A stretch of DNA of 64,000 bases from Clostridia bacterium (GTDB taxonomy: Bacteria > Bacillota > Clostridia > Oscillospirales > Acutalibacteraceae). Shown one piece after another: positions 7,721-17,650 of the stretch; position 1 is the stretch's first letter, and every line of letters begins with the position of its first letter. A model generated the notes under the pieces. The model was given only the letters and a program-made list of their open reading frames with translations. It made no database searches and had not been told where the DNA came from. The position numbers and the translations under genes are program-made. Location of the stretch: NCBI GenBank assembly GCA_017517135.1, contig JAFXAK010000017.1, forward strand, positions 62,001 through 126,000. The letters are read 5' to 3'.

Positions 7721-9121
7721 TCAGCTTCTGTGCCACTTAACGCCCTGGGGGGTGTCTTCGAGGACTATTCCCATTTCGGTGAGCTTGTTTCTGATTTCGT
7801 CTGCTCTTGCCCAGTTCTTTTCTTTTCTGGCATTTGTTCTCTCTTCGATAAGTGCTTCAATTTCGGCATCGTCACCGTTTTCTTCGTCTGCCTTTTCGTT
7901 GTATACAATACCGAGAACACCTGTGAGCTCGTCAAATACCTTGATAGCCGCCTCAACTGCTTCCTTTTCGGGAGCAGAGGTGAGTACGCTCTTGTTAATG
8001 TATCTTACGAGGTCGAAAAGTACGCCTATAGCGTCTGCTGTGTTGAGGTCGTCCTCCATTGCTTCGCAGAACTTCTCAACAAAAGACTGAAGCTCCTTGT
8101 TAAGCTCTGTTATATCTGCACCTGCTACAGCATTCTTGAGTGCGAAATCAAGTGAATCGCGGCAGGTGTGAAGTCTTGTAAGTGAAGCCTTGCACTGAGA
8201 AAGAGAGTCATATGAATAGTTTATGGGGCTTCTGTACTGACAGGATATCATAAGAAGTCTGATAGGCTCATAGCCGAACTGCTTTGCAACATCTCTTACC
8301 GTGAAGAAGTTGCCCTTTGACTTTGACATTTTTTCATTGTCAACAGTAATAAAGCCGTTGTGCATCCAGTAATTTGCAAAGGGCTTGCCGTTGCAGCATT
8401 CGCTCTGTGCAATTTCGTTTTCGTGGTGGGGGAAAACAAGGTCCTGTCCGCCGCAATGAATATCTATTGTTTCACCGAGATATCTTCTTGACATAGCGGA
8501 GCATTCAATATGCCAACCCGGTCTGCCCTGTCCCCAGGGTGACTCCCAATAGGGCTCACCGGGCTTTGAGCCCTTCCAGAGAGCAAAGTCCATAGGCTCC
8601 TTCTTTACCTCACCGATGTTGATTCTTGCGCCTGACATAAGGTCATCAAGGGGCTGATGTGACAGCTTTCCGTATTCATTGAACTTGAGGGGGCTGAAAT
8701 ATACATCGCTTCCTGCCTGATAAGCATAGCCCTTTTCAACAAGATTTTCAATTATGGAAATAATCTCGTCAATATTCTCTGTAGCCTTGGGATGAACGGA
8801 TGCTTCTCTTACATTAAGTCCTGCGGCATCTGTTTTGTATTCCTTAATATACTTTTCGGAAATTTCGGAAAAGCTTACGCCCTCGTCATTTGCACGGTTG
8901 ATGATTTTATCGTCAATATCCGTAAAGTTCTGAACGAAAATTACCTTGTTACCCTTGTATTCAAGATAACGGCGCAAAACATCGAAAACGCAGATGGGGC
9001 GCGCATTACCGATGTGGATATAGTTATAAACCGTGGGACCGCAGGCATAAATTCTTACCTCGCCCTCTTTGATTGTTTTAAGCTCTTCTTTTTGTCTTGT
9101 AAGCGTATTATAAACCTTCAT
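7721..9121 (-). CDS. cysS: Cysteinyl-tRNA synthetase
   Basis: A 466-residue class I aminoacyl-tRNA synthetase that charges tRNA-Cys. The HIGH-type motif is HIGNA (36-40) and KMSKS is at 264-268. Zinc ligands include Cys27 (YACGPT), Cys207 (HIECSAM) and His232 (FPHHENE). The length is normal. The start lies inside the 3' end of cysE with a 14-base overlap, so the two are translationally coupled. The cysE-cysS pairing is common in Firmicutes and links cysteine synthesis with its use in translation. Confidence 0.96.
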   Translation of the reverse strand: MKVYNTLTRQKEELKTIKEGEVRIYACGPTVYNYIHIGNARPICVFDVLRRYLEYKGNKVIFVQNFTDIDDKIINRANDEGVSFSEISEKYIKEYKTDAAGLNVREASVHPKATENIDEIISIIENLVEKGYAYQAGSDVYFSPLKFNEYGKLSHQPLDDLMSGARINIGEVKKEPMDFALWKGSKPGEPYWESPWGQGRPGWHIECSAMSRRYLGETIDIHCGGQDLVFPHHENEIAQSECCNGKPFANYWMHNGFITVDNEKMSKSKGNFFTVRDVAKQFGYEPIRLLMISCQYRSPINYSYDSLSQCKASLTRLHTCRDSLDFALKNAVAGADITELNKELQSFVEKFCEAMEDDLNTADAIGVLFDLVRYINKSVLTSAPEKEAVEAAIKVFDELTGVLGIVYNEKADEENGDDAEIEALIEERTNARKEKNWARADEIRNKLTEMGIVLEDTPQGVKWHRS

Positions 9122-9767
9122 AGCTTTCTCCTTTTATTGCTTTAAGCTCTTTTTCAAGGCTTTCTATTTTTTTATATAATTTATCAAATTCCTGTGCAAC
9201 GGGATCGGGGATATGTATCTGGTCGAGATTATCAACCCTTTTACCGTCCCGCTTGACTACCCTTGCAGGTGTGCCGACTGCCGTACAGTTTTCGGGAATT
9301 TCATTAAGTACAACGCTTCCTGCCGCAATATTTGTATTATTGCCTATCTTAAAGGGGCCTAATACCTTTGCACCTGCACCTATAAGCACTCCCGAACCTA
9401 CGGTGGGGTGTCGCTTTCCTACATCCTTACCCGTACCTCCAAGTGTTACACCCTGATAAATAGTGACATCATCACCGATTTCGGCTGTTTCTCCGATAAC
9501 AACTCCCGTACCGTGGTCAATAAAAAAGCGTCTGCCTATCTTAGCTCCGGGATGTATCTCAATATTAGTTTTCTTTACACTGTGCTGCGATATACATCGT
9601 GCAATAAAGTGCATATTATGCTGATAAAACCAATGTGCCTTACGGTGAGAACGGACTGCCCTGAGTCCGGGATATAAAAACAAAATTTCTAAAAATGAAG
9701 TGGCAGCAGGATCTCGTTCTCTGACACAGTTTACATCTTCTTTTAATTGCTTAAAAAATTTAATCAA
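9108..9767 (-). CDS. cysE: Serine O-acetyltransferase
   Basis: A 219-residue left-handed beta-helix acetyltransferase, the first step of cysteine synthesis (serine plus acetyl-CoA gives O-acetylserine). Hexapeptide repeats run from about residue 70 to 165 and include GVVIGETAEIGDDVTIYQG and GGTGKDVGKRHPTVG, the family signatures. HPGAKIG and DHGTGVVIGE hold the catalytic Asp/His region. It is of the short Firmicute type. It has its own well-formed promoter and overlaps cysS. No cysK is in the window. Confidence 0.94.
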   Translation of the reverse strand: MIKFFKQLKEDVNCVRERDPAATSFLEILFLYPGLRAVRSHRKAHWFYQHNMHFIARCISQHSVKKTNIEIHPGAKIGRRFFIDHGTGVVIGETAEIGDDVTIYQGVTLGGTGKDVGKRHPTVGSGVLIGAGAKVLGPFKIGNNTNIAAGSVVLNEIPENCTAVGTPARVVKRDGKRVDNLDQIHIPDPVAQEFDKLYKKIESLEKELKAIKGESYEGL

Positions 9768-9802
9768 AACCCCTCACCGCCCATTTATTTATCAGATATT
9801 AT

Positions 9803-9831
9803 ATTATACGGGTAAACGGCAGTTTTTTCAA
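9803..9831 (-). promoter_or_regulatory. Promoter of cysE-cysS
   Basis: Read on the minus strand: -35 TTGAAA (9831-9826), 17-base spacer, -10 TATAAT (9808-9803), about 35 bases upstream of cysE. The leader is too short for a T-box. Confidence 0.75.
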
Positions 9832-9846
9832 TAGTTTTTAAACAAA

Positions 9847-9879
9847 AAAGGAACTGAATTTTTGTTTATCAGTTCCTTT
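9847..9879 (-). terminator. Terminator of the heat-shock operon
   Basis: On the minus strand AAAGGAACTGA pairs with TCAGTTCCTTT and is followed by TTTGTTT. It lies just after dnaJ. Confidence 0.85.
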
Positions 9880-9887
9880 TTATTTGT

Positions 9888-11057
9888 TTATTTCTTTTTC
9901 TTACCGAATATACTGCCCTTGGAGTTGCCGTCGCCGAGATTTCCTTTGTTGTTCGGATTAAGCTCTGCTTCAAACTGTCTTAAAAGGTCCTTCTGCTTTT
10001 CGGAAAGCTTTTTGGGGACTTCTACATTTACCTTTACAAGCTGGTCGCCTCTGCCTCTGCCGTTGAGGTTGGGAATACCTCTGTCCTTGAGCTTGAATAC
10101 ATCACCCGGCTGAGTTCCTGCGGGAATGCTGTATTTAACATTTCCGTCAAGAGTGGGAACTATAAGCTCACTGCCGAGCGCTGCCTGAGCAAAGCTTATG
10201 CTTGTCTGATACCATACATTATAGCCGTCTCGTTCAAAATATTTATGAGCCATAACATTGATACCCACACGAAGATCTCCTGCGGGGCCGCCGTTTACAC
10301 CCTTGTTACCCTGAGAACGGACATTTATAGCCTGTCTGTCATCAATACCGGCAGGTATATTGACCTCTACCTTCTGCGGTCTGCGTACTCGTCCCGTACC
10401 GCGGCATTTCTGACAGGGGTTGGGGATAATTGTACCCTTACCCGAGCATCTCGGACAGGGCTTTTGCACCTGCATAACACCGAGCATTGTTCTCTGCTGA
10501 GTTGTCACCTGACCGCGTCCGCCGCAATCGGGACAGGTCTGAGCCGAGGAGCCTGCAGCAGCACCCGAGCCTGAGCAAGCGTCGCAAACCTCAATACGGT
10601 TTACCTCAACCGTCTTCTTACAGCCCTTTGCCGCTTCTTCAAATGTAATTGTTATATTGCTCTGTATGTCACCGCCGCGCTGCGGAGCATTGGGATTTAC
10701 TCTCTGTGAACCGCCGAAGCCGCCGCCGAAAAAGCTGGAGAAAATATCTCCGAAGCCGTCAAATCCCATACCGTCAAAGCCGCCGCCGAAGCCACCGAAG
10801 CCGCCGCCTGCACCGGCACCGTAATTGGGATCAACACCCGCATGACCGAAGCGGTCATACTTTGCCTTTTTATCGGCATCGGAAAGCACCTCGTATGCTT
10901 CGTTGCACTCCTTGAATTTTGCTTCTGCTTCCTTATCTCCGGGGTGAAGGTCGGGATGGTACTGCTTTGCCATCTTACGGTAGGCCTTTTTTATCTCATC
11001 GTCACTCGCACCCTTGGAAACTCCGAGCACCTCATAATAATCTCGTTTATCTGCCAT
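9888..11057 (-). CDS. dnaJ: Chaperone DnaJ (Hsp40)
   Basis: A 389-residue type I J-protein. The J-domain (1-70) contains HPD in [10 protein letters not shown] Gly/Phe-rich linker ([12 protein letters not shown]) follows, then four zinc-finger repeats [24 protein letters not shown] and CQKCRGTG, then the substrate-binding C-terminal domains. It stimulates the DnaK ATPase and delivers unfolded clients. Last gene of hrcA-grpE-dnaK-dnaJ. An intercistronic hairpin in front of it suggests lower expression than dnaK. Confidence 0.97.
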   Translation of the reverse strand: MADKRDYYEVLGVSKGASDDEIKKAYRKMAKQYHPDLHPGDKEAEAKFKECNEAYEVLSDADKKAKYDRFGHAGVDPNYGAGAGGGFGGFGGGFDGMGFDGFGDIFSSFFGGGFGGSQRVNPNAPQRGGDIQSNITITFEEAAKGCKKTVEVNRIEVCDACSGSGAAAGSSAQTCPDCGGRGQVTTQQRTMLGVMQVQKPCPRCSGKGTIIPNPCQKCRGTGRVRRPQKVEVNIPAGIDDRQAINVRSQGNKGVNGGPAGDLRVGINVMAHKYFERDGYNVWYQTSISFAQAALGSELIVPTLDGNVKYSIPAGTQPGDVFKLKDRGIPNLNGRGRGDQLVKVNVEVPKKLSEKQKDLLRQFEAELNPNNKGNLGDGNSKGSIFGKKKK

Positions 11058-11083
11058 AAAATTTTATCCTTTTCAACGAGCAA

Positions 11084-11111
11084 AAGGAATAGCGACTTAT
11101 CACTATTCCTT
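11084..11111 (-). terminator. Intercistronic hairpin between dnaK and dnaJ
   Basis: AAGGAATAG (11084-11092) pairs perfectly with CTATTCCTT (11103-11111). The U-tract on the minus strand is interrupted (TTTTGCTCGTT), so it is probably an attenuator or RNA-stability element rather than a full stop. Confidence 0.6.
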
Positions 11112-11127
11112 AACTGCTTAAATTTAA

Positions 11128-12996
11128 TTAGTTTCCGTCAACATCGGTGTAGGAAGCATCATAATAGCCGCCCTGAGCAGAGTTGTCTGTCTGAGAATTA
11201 AAGCCTGCGTCACCGTTGAAGCCGGCACCGGGATTAAAGCCTTCAGCTGTACCCTGAGCGCCTGCTGCCTGCTGATACATCTTTTCGGAAACCTCATAGA
11301 AAATCTTTGTAAGCTCCTCCTGACGGGACTTGATGAGATTTATATCCTCACCCTTGAGAGCATCCTTGAGAACCTCAACAGCAGATGAAATCTTGCTCTT
11401 GTCATCATCGGAAAGCTTATCGCCGCTGTCTGCAAGAAGCTTCTCAGACTGATATACCATCTGGTCTGCATTGTTTCTTGTGTCGAGGTCTTCCTTACGG
11501 CGCTTATCCTCTTCAGCAAACTGCTCTGCTTCTCTTACTGCCTTTTCAACATCTTCCTTGCTCATATTTGAGGAAGCTGTGATAGAGATAGCCTGCTCCT
11601 TGCCTGTGCCGAGATCCTTTGCGGATACATGAACAATACCGTTTGCATCTATATCAAAGGTAACCTCAATCTGAGGTACGCCTCTTCTTGCGGGCATAAT
11701 GCCGTCAAGCATAAACATACCGAGAGTTTTGTTATCCTTTGCAAATTCTCTTTCACCCTGAAGAACATGAACCTGAACCGATGACTGATTGTCTGCAGCT
11801 GTGGAGAAAATCTGGCTCTTCTTTGTGGGGATAGTTGTGTTTCTTTCAATAATCTTTGTGCAAACACCGCCGAGTGTTTCGATTCCGAGGGACAGGGGTG
11901 TTACATCGAGAAGAAGAAGTCCCTCTACCTCGCCGCCGAGAACACCGCCCTGAATAGCTGCACCTACTGCAACACATTCGTCGGGATTGATGCCCTTGAA
12001 GGGCTCTTTGCCTGTGAATGCCTTGATAGCTTCCTGAACAGCGGGGATTCTTGAAGAACCGCCGACCATAAGAACCTTGTCAATTTCGGAGATTTTAAGA
12101 CCTGAATCTTGAATAGCCTGACGGACGGGGCCCATTGTTGCTTCAACAAGGTCTGCTGTGAGCTCGTTGAACTTTGCTCTTGTGAGAGTTGTTTCAAGAT
12201 GCTTGGGACCTGTGGAGTCTGCTGTGATATAGGGAAGAGAGATTGTTGAGGTTGTTACGCCTGAAAGCTCAATCTTTGCCTTTTCTGCAGCCTCTTTGAG
12301 TCTCTGCATAGCCATCTTGTCTCCGCGAAGGTCAATACCCTGATCCTTCTTGAAGAAATCAACAAGCCAATCAATAACCCTCTGGTCGAAATCGTCACCG
12401 CCGAGACGGTTGTTACCTGCTGTTGCAAGAACCTCCTGAACACCGTCACCCATTTCGATGATAGATACATCGAAGGTACCGCCGCCGAGGTCATATACCA
12501 TAATCTTCTGTTCGTTTTCCTTATCAATACCGTAAGCTAAAGCTGCTGCTGTGGGCTCGTTGATAATTCTCTTTACTTCAAGACCTGCAATTTTACCTGC
12601 ATCCTTGGTTGCCTGACGCTGTGCGTCTGTGAAATATGCGGGAACTGTGATAACAGCCTCATATACCTTGCCGCCGAGATAGCTTTCTGCATCAGCCTTG
12701 AGCTTTGAAAGAATCATTGCGGAGATTTCCTGAGGTGTGAAAGCCTTATCGTCAATTCTTACACGGTAGTCTGTGCCCATCTGTCTTTTGATAGAAGCTA
12801 CTGTGCGGTCGGGGTTTGTGATAGCCTGTCTCTTTGCTACCTGACCTACCATTCTCTCTCCTGTTTTGCCGAAGCCTACAACTGAGGGAGTTGTTCTTGC
12901 ACCTTCTGCATTTGCAATAACTACGGGCTCGCCGCCTTCGATAACTGCAACGCAGGAGTTTGTTGTACCTAAATCAATACCTATTACCTTTGACAT
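11128..12996 (-). CDS. dnaK: Chaperone DnaK (Hsp70)
   Basis: 622 residues from the ATG whose first base is 12996 ([14 protein letters not shown]). A GGAGG lies at 13004-13009 on the minus strand; an ATG five codons upstream overlaps that site and is rejected. Hsp70 hallmarks: [27 protein letters not shown], the [12 protein letters not shown] motif, the [11 protein letters not shown] linker and a substrate-binding domain with [12 protein letters not shown]. The Gly/Ala/Asn/Asp-rich tail ends in VDGN. It holds and refolds client proteins with GrpE and DnaJ from the same operon. Confidence 0.97.
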   Translation of the reverse strand: MSKVIGIDLGTTNSCVAVIEGGEPVVIANAEGARTTPSVVGFGKTGERMVGQVAKRQAITNPDRTVASIKRQMGTDYRVRIDDKAFTPQEISAMILSKLKADAESYLGGKVYEAVITVPAYFTDAQRQATKDAGKIAGLEVKRIINEPTAAALAYGIDKENEQKIMVYDLGGGTFDVSIIEMGDGVQEVLATAGNNRLGGDDFDQRVIDWLVDFFKKDQGIDLRGDKMAMQRLKEAAEKAKIELSGVTTSTISLPYITADSTGPKHLETTLTRAKFNELTADLVEATMGPVRQAIQDSGLKISEIDKVLMVGGSSRIPAVQEAIKAFTGKEPFKGINPDECVAVGAAIQGGVLGGEVEGLLLLDVTPLSLGIETLGGVCTKIIERNTTIPTKKSQIFSTAADNQSSVQVHVLQGEREFAKDNKTLGMFMLDGIMPARRGVPQIEVTFDIDANGIVHVSAKDLGTGKEQAISITASSNMSKEDVEKAVREAEQFAEEDKRRKEDLDTRNNADQMVYQSEKLLADSGDKLSDDDKSKISSAVEVLKDALKGEDINLIKSRQEELTKIFYEVSEKMYQQAAGAQGTAEGFNPGAGFNGDAGFNSQTDNSAQGGYYDASYTDVDGN

Positions 12997-13042
12997 AATT
13001 TTTTCCTCCAAAATAATTTATTAAGAAAATTGTTACCCTAAA

Positions 13043-13570
13043 TCAGTTTGCAACCTTTACTGTTGCGTGGCGGACAACTCTGTCCCCCATTTTATAGCCC
13101 TTCATAAACACATCGGCTATAACATTTTCTTCGAGAGTATCATCTTCAATATGCATAACACCGTTGTGAATATTGGGATCGAATTCATCGCCCACCTTGC
13201 CGAAGGCTTCAACCGAGAAAGAAGAAAGCACATCAAGAAGCTGCTTTACAGTCATCTCCACACCCTTTTTGTAATTTTCAAGGTCTGTGTTTTCAGCTGC
13301 TGCAGCACGCTCAAAGTTATCTATAACGGGAAGAAGCTTTCCGATTACATCTGCCTTTGAGTCTGAGAAAATTGCTTCCTTTTCCTTTTGAGAACGCTTG
13401 CGGAAATTATCATACTCGGCAAGTGTGCGAAGAAGCTTGTCGTTGAGCTCAGAATTGAGCTTTTTAAGCTCCTCAAGCTCCTTTGATGCTTCATTTACCT
13501 GTTCTTCACAGGTGGGCGCATCATTGACAATTTCTTCGGCTTCGTTTGTATTTTTCTTTTCTTTAGCCAT
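13043..13570 (-). CDS. grpE: Nucleotide exchange factor GrpE
   Basis: A 175-residue protein: acidic N-terminus, long coiled coil (about 20-75, including DKLLRTLAEYDNFRKRSQKE) and C-terminal beta domain ending in VRHATVKVAN. It releases ADP from DnaK. It lies 13 bases after hrcA and 46 bases before dnaK, in the canonical order. Confidence 0.95.
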   Translation of the reverse strand: MAKEKKNTNEAEEIVNDAPTCEEQVNEASKELEELKKLNSELNDKLLRTLAEYDNFRKRSQKEKEAIFSDSKADVIGKLLPVIDNFERAAAAENTDLENYKKGVEMTVKQLLDVLSSFSVEAFGKVGDEFDPNIHNGVMHIEDDTLEENVIADVFMKGYKMGDRVVRHATVKVAN

Positions 13571-13583
13571 TTCACTTATCCTT

Positions 13584-14618
13584 TCATATGTCCATAGATT
13601 CTGCCAGCAGTTTTCCTGCGGCTTCGCTTATATACCTGACAAGCGGAATTATTTTTGAATAGTCCATTTTTGACGGGCCTATAACTCCTATAACTCCGAG
13701 TGTGTTGTTCTTTACCGTGTATGGTGCAGTAACAATTGCGGCATTGCGCATAAACGACTGTTCATTTTCATTGCCGATTTTTATTCTGACAGACTTTGAA
13801 GAATCCCCTAAAAGCTGTGCGGACAATTCATCCGAATTTCTTAAAAATTCTATTATCTGAGGCGCATCATTTCTGAGTGAGACGGCAGAAAGAATATTTG
13901 TCTGCCCCTTAACAATCACATCACTCGCTGCAGCTTCATTTGCCGCATCATAGAATGCGATAAGCCACGGGGTTATATCCAGAGCCATTTCTCCGAGAGA
14001 AGCAACAGCCGTCTGAATTTTAGCTTCGGTTATTTCACTTGCCTCAAGCCCCACAAAATTTGCCGCCGTAACATTATAAAAAAGCTCCATAAGCTCATAG
14101 CTTATTTCACTGTCCGTCAGAGCAAGACGGCTTCTGAGCACTCCCGCTGAGGTCGCAACCACTATCATAGCCTTGTGTGCACTTACGGGCACTACCTGTG
14201 TGCTTTTGATAACTGCTCCCGCAGAATGAGGAGTTGTGGCAACTGCGGCACAACCCGTTATCTGAGACAGGACATCAAGTGCCTGTGAGAGAATTCTTAC
14301 CGAATCACCCTCTGTCTGGTCAATACTGCTTAAAATTCTGAACATATCCGCATTTGACGGGGCAAAGCTTAATAACAGATTATCTATATAGTATCTGTAG
14401 CCCTTATCGGAGGGAATTCTGCCCGCCGAGGTGTGCGGCTGTTCAAGAAAGCCGTTGTCTGACAGAAATGCCATTTCATTTCTTATTGTTGCAGACGAAA
14501 GGGGGGTTGCAAAGGAAGAGGCTAAAAGCTTGGAGCCTACAGGCTCACCTGTTGCAATGAAATGCTCAATAACAGCGGAAAGGATTTTTTCCTTTCTTTC
14601 GGAAAGCTCCAATTTCAC
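13584..14618 (-). CDS. hrcA: Heat-inducible transcription repressor HrcA
   Basis: A 344-residue repressor. The N-terminal winged helix has LSERKEKILSAVIEHFI and SSATIRNEMAFLSDNGFLEQ, the DNA-reading part, followed by PHTSAGRIPSDKGYR, a family signature; GAF-like and insertion domains follow. It binds the CIRCE operator found 25 bases upstream of its start, so it represses its own operon. GroEL usually helps HrcA fold; no groEL is in the window. Confidence 0.96.
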   Translation of the reverse strand: MKLELSERKEKILSAVIEHFIATGEPVGSKLLASSFATPLSSATIRNEMAFLSDNGFLEQPHTSAGRIPSDKGYRYYIDNLLLSFAPSNADMFRILSSIDQTEGDSVRILSQALDVLSQITGCAAVATTPHSAGAVIKSTQVVPVSAHKAMIVVATSAGVLRSRLALTDSEISYELMELFYNVTAANFVGLEASEITEAKIQTAVASLGEMALDITPWLIAFYDAANEAAASDVIVKGQTNILSAVSLRNDAPQIIEFLRNSDELSAQLLGDSSKSVRIKIGNENEQSFMRNAAIVTAPYTVKNNTLGVIGVIGPSKMDYSKIIPLVRYISEAAGKLLAESMDI

Positions 14619-14642
14619 CCCTCCTGACTTTCATTTTTTGTG

Positions 14643-14669
14643 TTAGCACTCTCATATGTCGAGTGCTAA
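14643..14669 (-). promoter_or_regulatory. CIRCE operator
   Basis: TTAGCACTC-N9-GAGTGCTAA with no mismatch to the textbook consensus, located right after the -10 of the hrcA operon promoter. Confidence 0.97.
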
Positions 14670-14676
14670 CACCTAT

Positions 14677-14705
14677 AATATATTACGAAATGAGCCTTTT
14701 GTCAA
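14677..14705 (-). promoter_or_regulatory. Promoter of hrcA-grpE-dnaK-dnaJ
   Basis: Minus strand: -35 TTGACA (14705-14700), 17-base spacer, -10 TATATT (14682-14677). CIRCE begins 7 bases further on, so bound HrcA would block initiation. Confidence 0.85.
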
Positions 14706-14800
14706 TAGTTTTTTGCAATCAGAGCAAAAAAATTCAAAAAATTTTAGCAAACTCACTCAAAGATTGCTAAACATTTTTTTCAAGCGTGTAAATTTTTGTC

Positions 14801-14829
14801 TTGTACTTAATTGACATCTATGTTATACT
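14801..14829 (+). promoter_or_regulatory. Promoter of the PASTA pseudokinase gene
   Basis: -35 TTGTAC (14801-14806), 17 bases, -10 TATACT (14824-14829). A second TTGACA at 14811-14816 lacks a well-placed -10. Confidence 0.55.
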
Positions 14830-14873
14830 GTATTTTGTATAAGTATATTTATGCTTACTGGAGTTGATATAAA

Positions 14874-16700
14874 ATGGAAGACCTTTCAAGGCTTTGCTTA
14901 TCATGCATGGGAATAAAGGACGAAAACGGTATTTGTCCCCGATGCAAAACAGATATTCCTCCTCAGCAGGAGGCCCCCTATCTCCCCTTGCAGGTTATAC
15001 TCAATGAACGCTATTATATAGGAAAAGCAATAAAGAAAAACGGTGAGGGAATAACATATCTTGCCTTTGACCTTAAAACAAACCGTACTGCTTGCGTACG
15101 CGAATTTTTTCCCGACTCTATCGCACAAAGAGATTTTGACGGCGTGACGGTTTTGCCCTCAGGCGGCAGCGAATACACCTTCAATGACTATCTTTCCGAT
15201 TTCAACGAATTATGGTCAAAGCTTATCCGCCTCAAGGGACTTACCGCTATGATAAGTGCATATGACCTTTTCGGTGCAAACGGCACCGCTTATGCGGTTT
15301 ATTCCGATTCCGAAAGCCTTAATCTGAGAGACTATCTGCTGCAGACACCCACGGGTTATATCCCCTGGGAGCAGGCAAGAATTCTCTTTATGCCCGTGCT
15401 TTCAACACTCGGAACACTTCATACCTCGGGAATAATACACAGAGGTATTTCTCCGTCATCATTTATTTTCACGGAAGACGGCAAGCTCAAGCTTACTGAT
15501 TTCAGCATTGCGGCAATCCGTTCAACATATGCAGACCTTGAGCCTGAAATACGCGACGGCTTTGCTCCCATAGAGCTGTATACGGAATCCTTCCCCACAG
15601 GCGCATGGACAGATGTTTATTCTTTCACGGCCGTGCTTTACAGAACGCTTGTCGGCACTATGCCAATAACCGCACCCGTCAGAGCACAGAACGACCAGAT
15701 GATGATCCCCGCAAAATTTGCAGAACAGCTCCCCCCCTATGTTATAAATGCCTTAATAAACGGTATGCAGATTGAGCCCGAAGACAGAACAAGAAACATA
15801 GAACAGCTCAGAAGCAATCTTTCAGCTTCTCCCAGAGCTGTGAGTGCATCTGCTCCGGTTTACAGTAAGCCTCCCGTAAACCGTCCGCAGCAGGTCCGTA
15901 CTCCTGCAGCACAGCCGTCCGCACAAAGCTCTGCTGTTCAGCAACCCGCAGCTCAGCCCGCACCGAGCCCGAACAATTCCCGTTACGAAAATTATACGGA
16001 AAGAGCCCAGGCGGCAAACGAGCTTGTAAAACAGGCAGAACAGAAGAACAGAAAAAACAAGCTTCTCACAACAGTACTCTGTCTTGTGCTTGTTTTACTC
16101 ATAGTGGGTATAGGTCTTATCGTGAGTGCAATTTTCTCTATGCAGCAGCCCTCCGCCCCGACTCAGGAAACCACAACAGCACAGGCAACGGTCATAAGAA
16201 CGGTGCCGAGCTTTGTCGGTCAGAGATATACAGACATTACTGCTCAGCAGATGTACACATTAAGCTTCCACCTTGTAAAAGTAGAACAGCCCAGCTCCAC
16301 GGTTGAGGCAGGTGTTGTAATTTCACAGAGCGTTGCTCCGCAAACCTCTGTCAAGGAAGGCTCCGACATAATTCTCTATGTAAGCACAGGTCCCGAGGAA
16401 ATTACCGTACCTGATGTAACGGGAATGACCTATGAAGCTGCCGTACAGATTCTTGCAGCAAAAGGACTTTTATGCTCCAAGGCAACAAAATACAATGACG
16501 GCACACACACTCCCGATACGGTTGCAGAAACATTCCCGCTTGTAGGCACACCGATAAAAGCAGGTGATTCGATTTCAATTATCCTCTGGAGCAACCCCAC
16601 TCCCGCAACCGAAGCTCCCGCAGAAACAACTCAGCCGGAAGAAACCACCGCTCCTCTCACACAGCCGACTGATACTTACAATCAGGAGCCTTTAGGATAA
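14874..16700 (+). CDS. Membrane PASTA protein with zinc ribbon and degenerate Ser/Thr kinase domain
   Basis: A 608-residue protein. Domains in order: zinc ribbon with Cys8, 11, 21 and 24; a kinase-fold domain (about 45-315); a Pro/Gln/Ala-rich linker; one membrane helix (about 395-420); two PASTA domains outside (about 437-575); and a Thr/Pro-rich tail. The kinase fold is related to bacterial kinases with ITYLAYD, VAIKEYFP and HRDISPDN motifs, but each key position is changed. The Lys position is Arg76 (ACVREFF), HRD is HRG (189-191), the catalytic-loop Asn is Ser196, DFG is DFS (209-211), and the Gly-loop is poor. It is probably a pseudokinase that senses muropeptides or beta-lactams through PASTA and signals by binding. 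It is monocistronic, with a terminator behind. Confidence 0.85.
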   Translation: MEDLSRLCLSCMGIKDENGICPRCKTDIPPQQEAPYLPLQVILNERYYIGKAIKKNGEGITYLAFDLKTNRTACVREFFPDSIAQRDFDGVTVLPSGGSEYTFNDYLSDFNELWSKLIRLKGLTAMISAYDLFGANGTAYAVYSDSESLNLRDYLLQTPTGYIPWEQARILFMPVLSTLGTLHTSGIIHRGISPSSFIFTEDGKLKLTDFSIAAIRSTYADLEPEIRDGFAPIELYTESFPTGAWTDVYSFTAVLYRTLVGTMPITAPVRAQNDQMMIPAKFAEQLPPYVINALINGMQIEPEDRTRNIEQLRSNLSASPRAVSASAPVYSKPPVNRPQQVRTPAAQPSAQSSAVQQPAAQPAPSPNNSRYENYTERAQAANELVKQAEQKNRKNKLLTTVLCLVLVLLIVGIGLIVSAIFSMQQPSAPTQETTTAQATVIRTVPSFVGQRYTDITAQQMYTLSFHLVKVEQPSSTVEAGVVISQSVAPQTSVKEGSDIILYVSTGPEEITVPDVTGMTYEAAVQILAAKGLLCSKATKYNDGTHTPDTVAETFPLVGTPIKAGDSISIILWSNPTPATEAPAETTQPEETTAPLTQPTDTYNQEPLG

Positions 16701-16715
16701 AAAAGTATACAATAC

Positions 16716-16760
16716 AAAAAACGACCTCCCGAAGCATTATGCTGCGAAAGGTCGTTTTTC
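16716..16760. terminator. Terminator shared by converging genes
   Basis: AAAAACGACCT (about 16716-16727) pairs with AGGTCGTTTTT (16749-16759). It is symmetrical and can serve both the plus-strand PASTA gene and the minus-strand amidohydrolase operon. Confidence 0.85.
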
Positions 16761-16796
16761 AATATAAACTTTATACAGTCGGCGAACAAGCGTCAA

Positions 16797-17618
16797 TCAT
16801 TCCCAATCCATACCCAGAGCGTCAGCAAGGTTTTTGCCTAAGATACCGATTTTTGCTTCCTCCGGGATATCGAGATTTATAATTCGGTCTATTGCGGGAC
16901 GCAGCTGCTCGGTTTTCTTATAAGGGAAATCGAGACCAAATATACTTGATTTATTACCCGTCTGAGCAACAACCGTTATTAATTCTTCATCTGAAAGGCT
17001 CCACGCATCGGGAATACCCGTCTCGGAATAAGCAATTGATGTCCAACCCGCGTATACGGGTGTACCGCGTCTTGCGTTATTGCACATAACTGCAAGTGCA
17101 TCCTTAAAAAAGTGATAGCCGCCTATATGCTCCATACTGAACTTAAGCTCGGGGTAATCCCAAGCAAGCTCATCAAACAAAAGCGGGTGATAATCGGAAA
17201 GCCTGTGCCAATGAAGTCCCGTATGAAAGGAGAGAAAAAGTCCGTCCTTCTGAGCCTGCTCATAAACAATGCGGGGCTTCTCACCAAGAATATGTACCTC
17301 CTGATAAGCAGGATGCAGCTTTATACCCTTAAAGCCGTATGCTGTAATTCTCTGTACCTGCTCTTTTATATCGTCACGGTCAAAATTTATTGTGCCGAAG
17401 CCGATAAGCGAGCTGTCATTTTTTATCTGTTCATAAAGCCAGGAGTTTTCATCTCCCGGAAGTCCTGACCTTGCATACTGATTTTCAAAGCAGGTAAAGC
17501 ATACTGCCTTTTCTATACCGCACTCTGACATAACCTGCTTCAGCACGGAAATCTGTGCTTCATCCTTTGCCCCCTCGGGGAAGACATGGGCGTGATTTGC
17601 CCATATTCGATAAGACAT
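16797..17618 (-). CDS. Amidohydrolase-family TIM-barrel metal hydrolase
   Basis: A 273-residue protein of the amidohydrolase-related (PF04909) type. Candidate metal and catalytic residues sit in NHAHVFPEG (8-16), KLHPAYQ near 100, FHTGLHWH near 131-138, MEHIGGYHF and GLDFPYK near the end. Relatives are hydrolases or decarboxylases of small carbonyl compounds; the substrate cannot be named. It has no signal peptide. It is the last gene of the minus-strand run xth, plsC, GH2-like, amidohydrolase. Confidence 0.75.
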   Translation of the reverse strand: MSYRIWANHAHVFPEGAKDEAQISVLKQVMSECGIEKAVCFTCFENQYARSGLPGDENSWLYEQIKNDSSLIGFGTINFDRDDIKEQVQRITAYGFKGIKLHPAYQEVHILGEKPRIVYEQAQKDGLFLSFHTGLHWHRLSDYHPLLFDELAWDYPELKFSMEHIGGYHFFKDALAVMCNNARRGTPVYAGWTSIAYSETGIPDAWSLSDEELITVVAQTGNKSSIFGLDFPYKKTEQLRPAIDRIINLDIPEEAKIGILGKNLADALGMDWE

Positions 17619-17650
17619 ACAAAAACCTCCTGACCTTTATTTTTTTACAT

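Noticed and set aside
9768-9830. T-box leader in front of cysE-cysS
   Set aside because: The promoter is about 35 bases from the start codon, leaving no room for a T-box.
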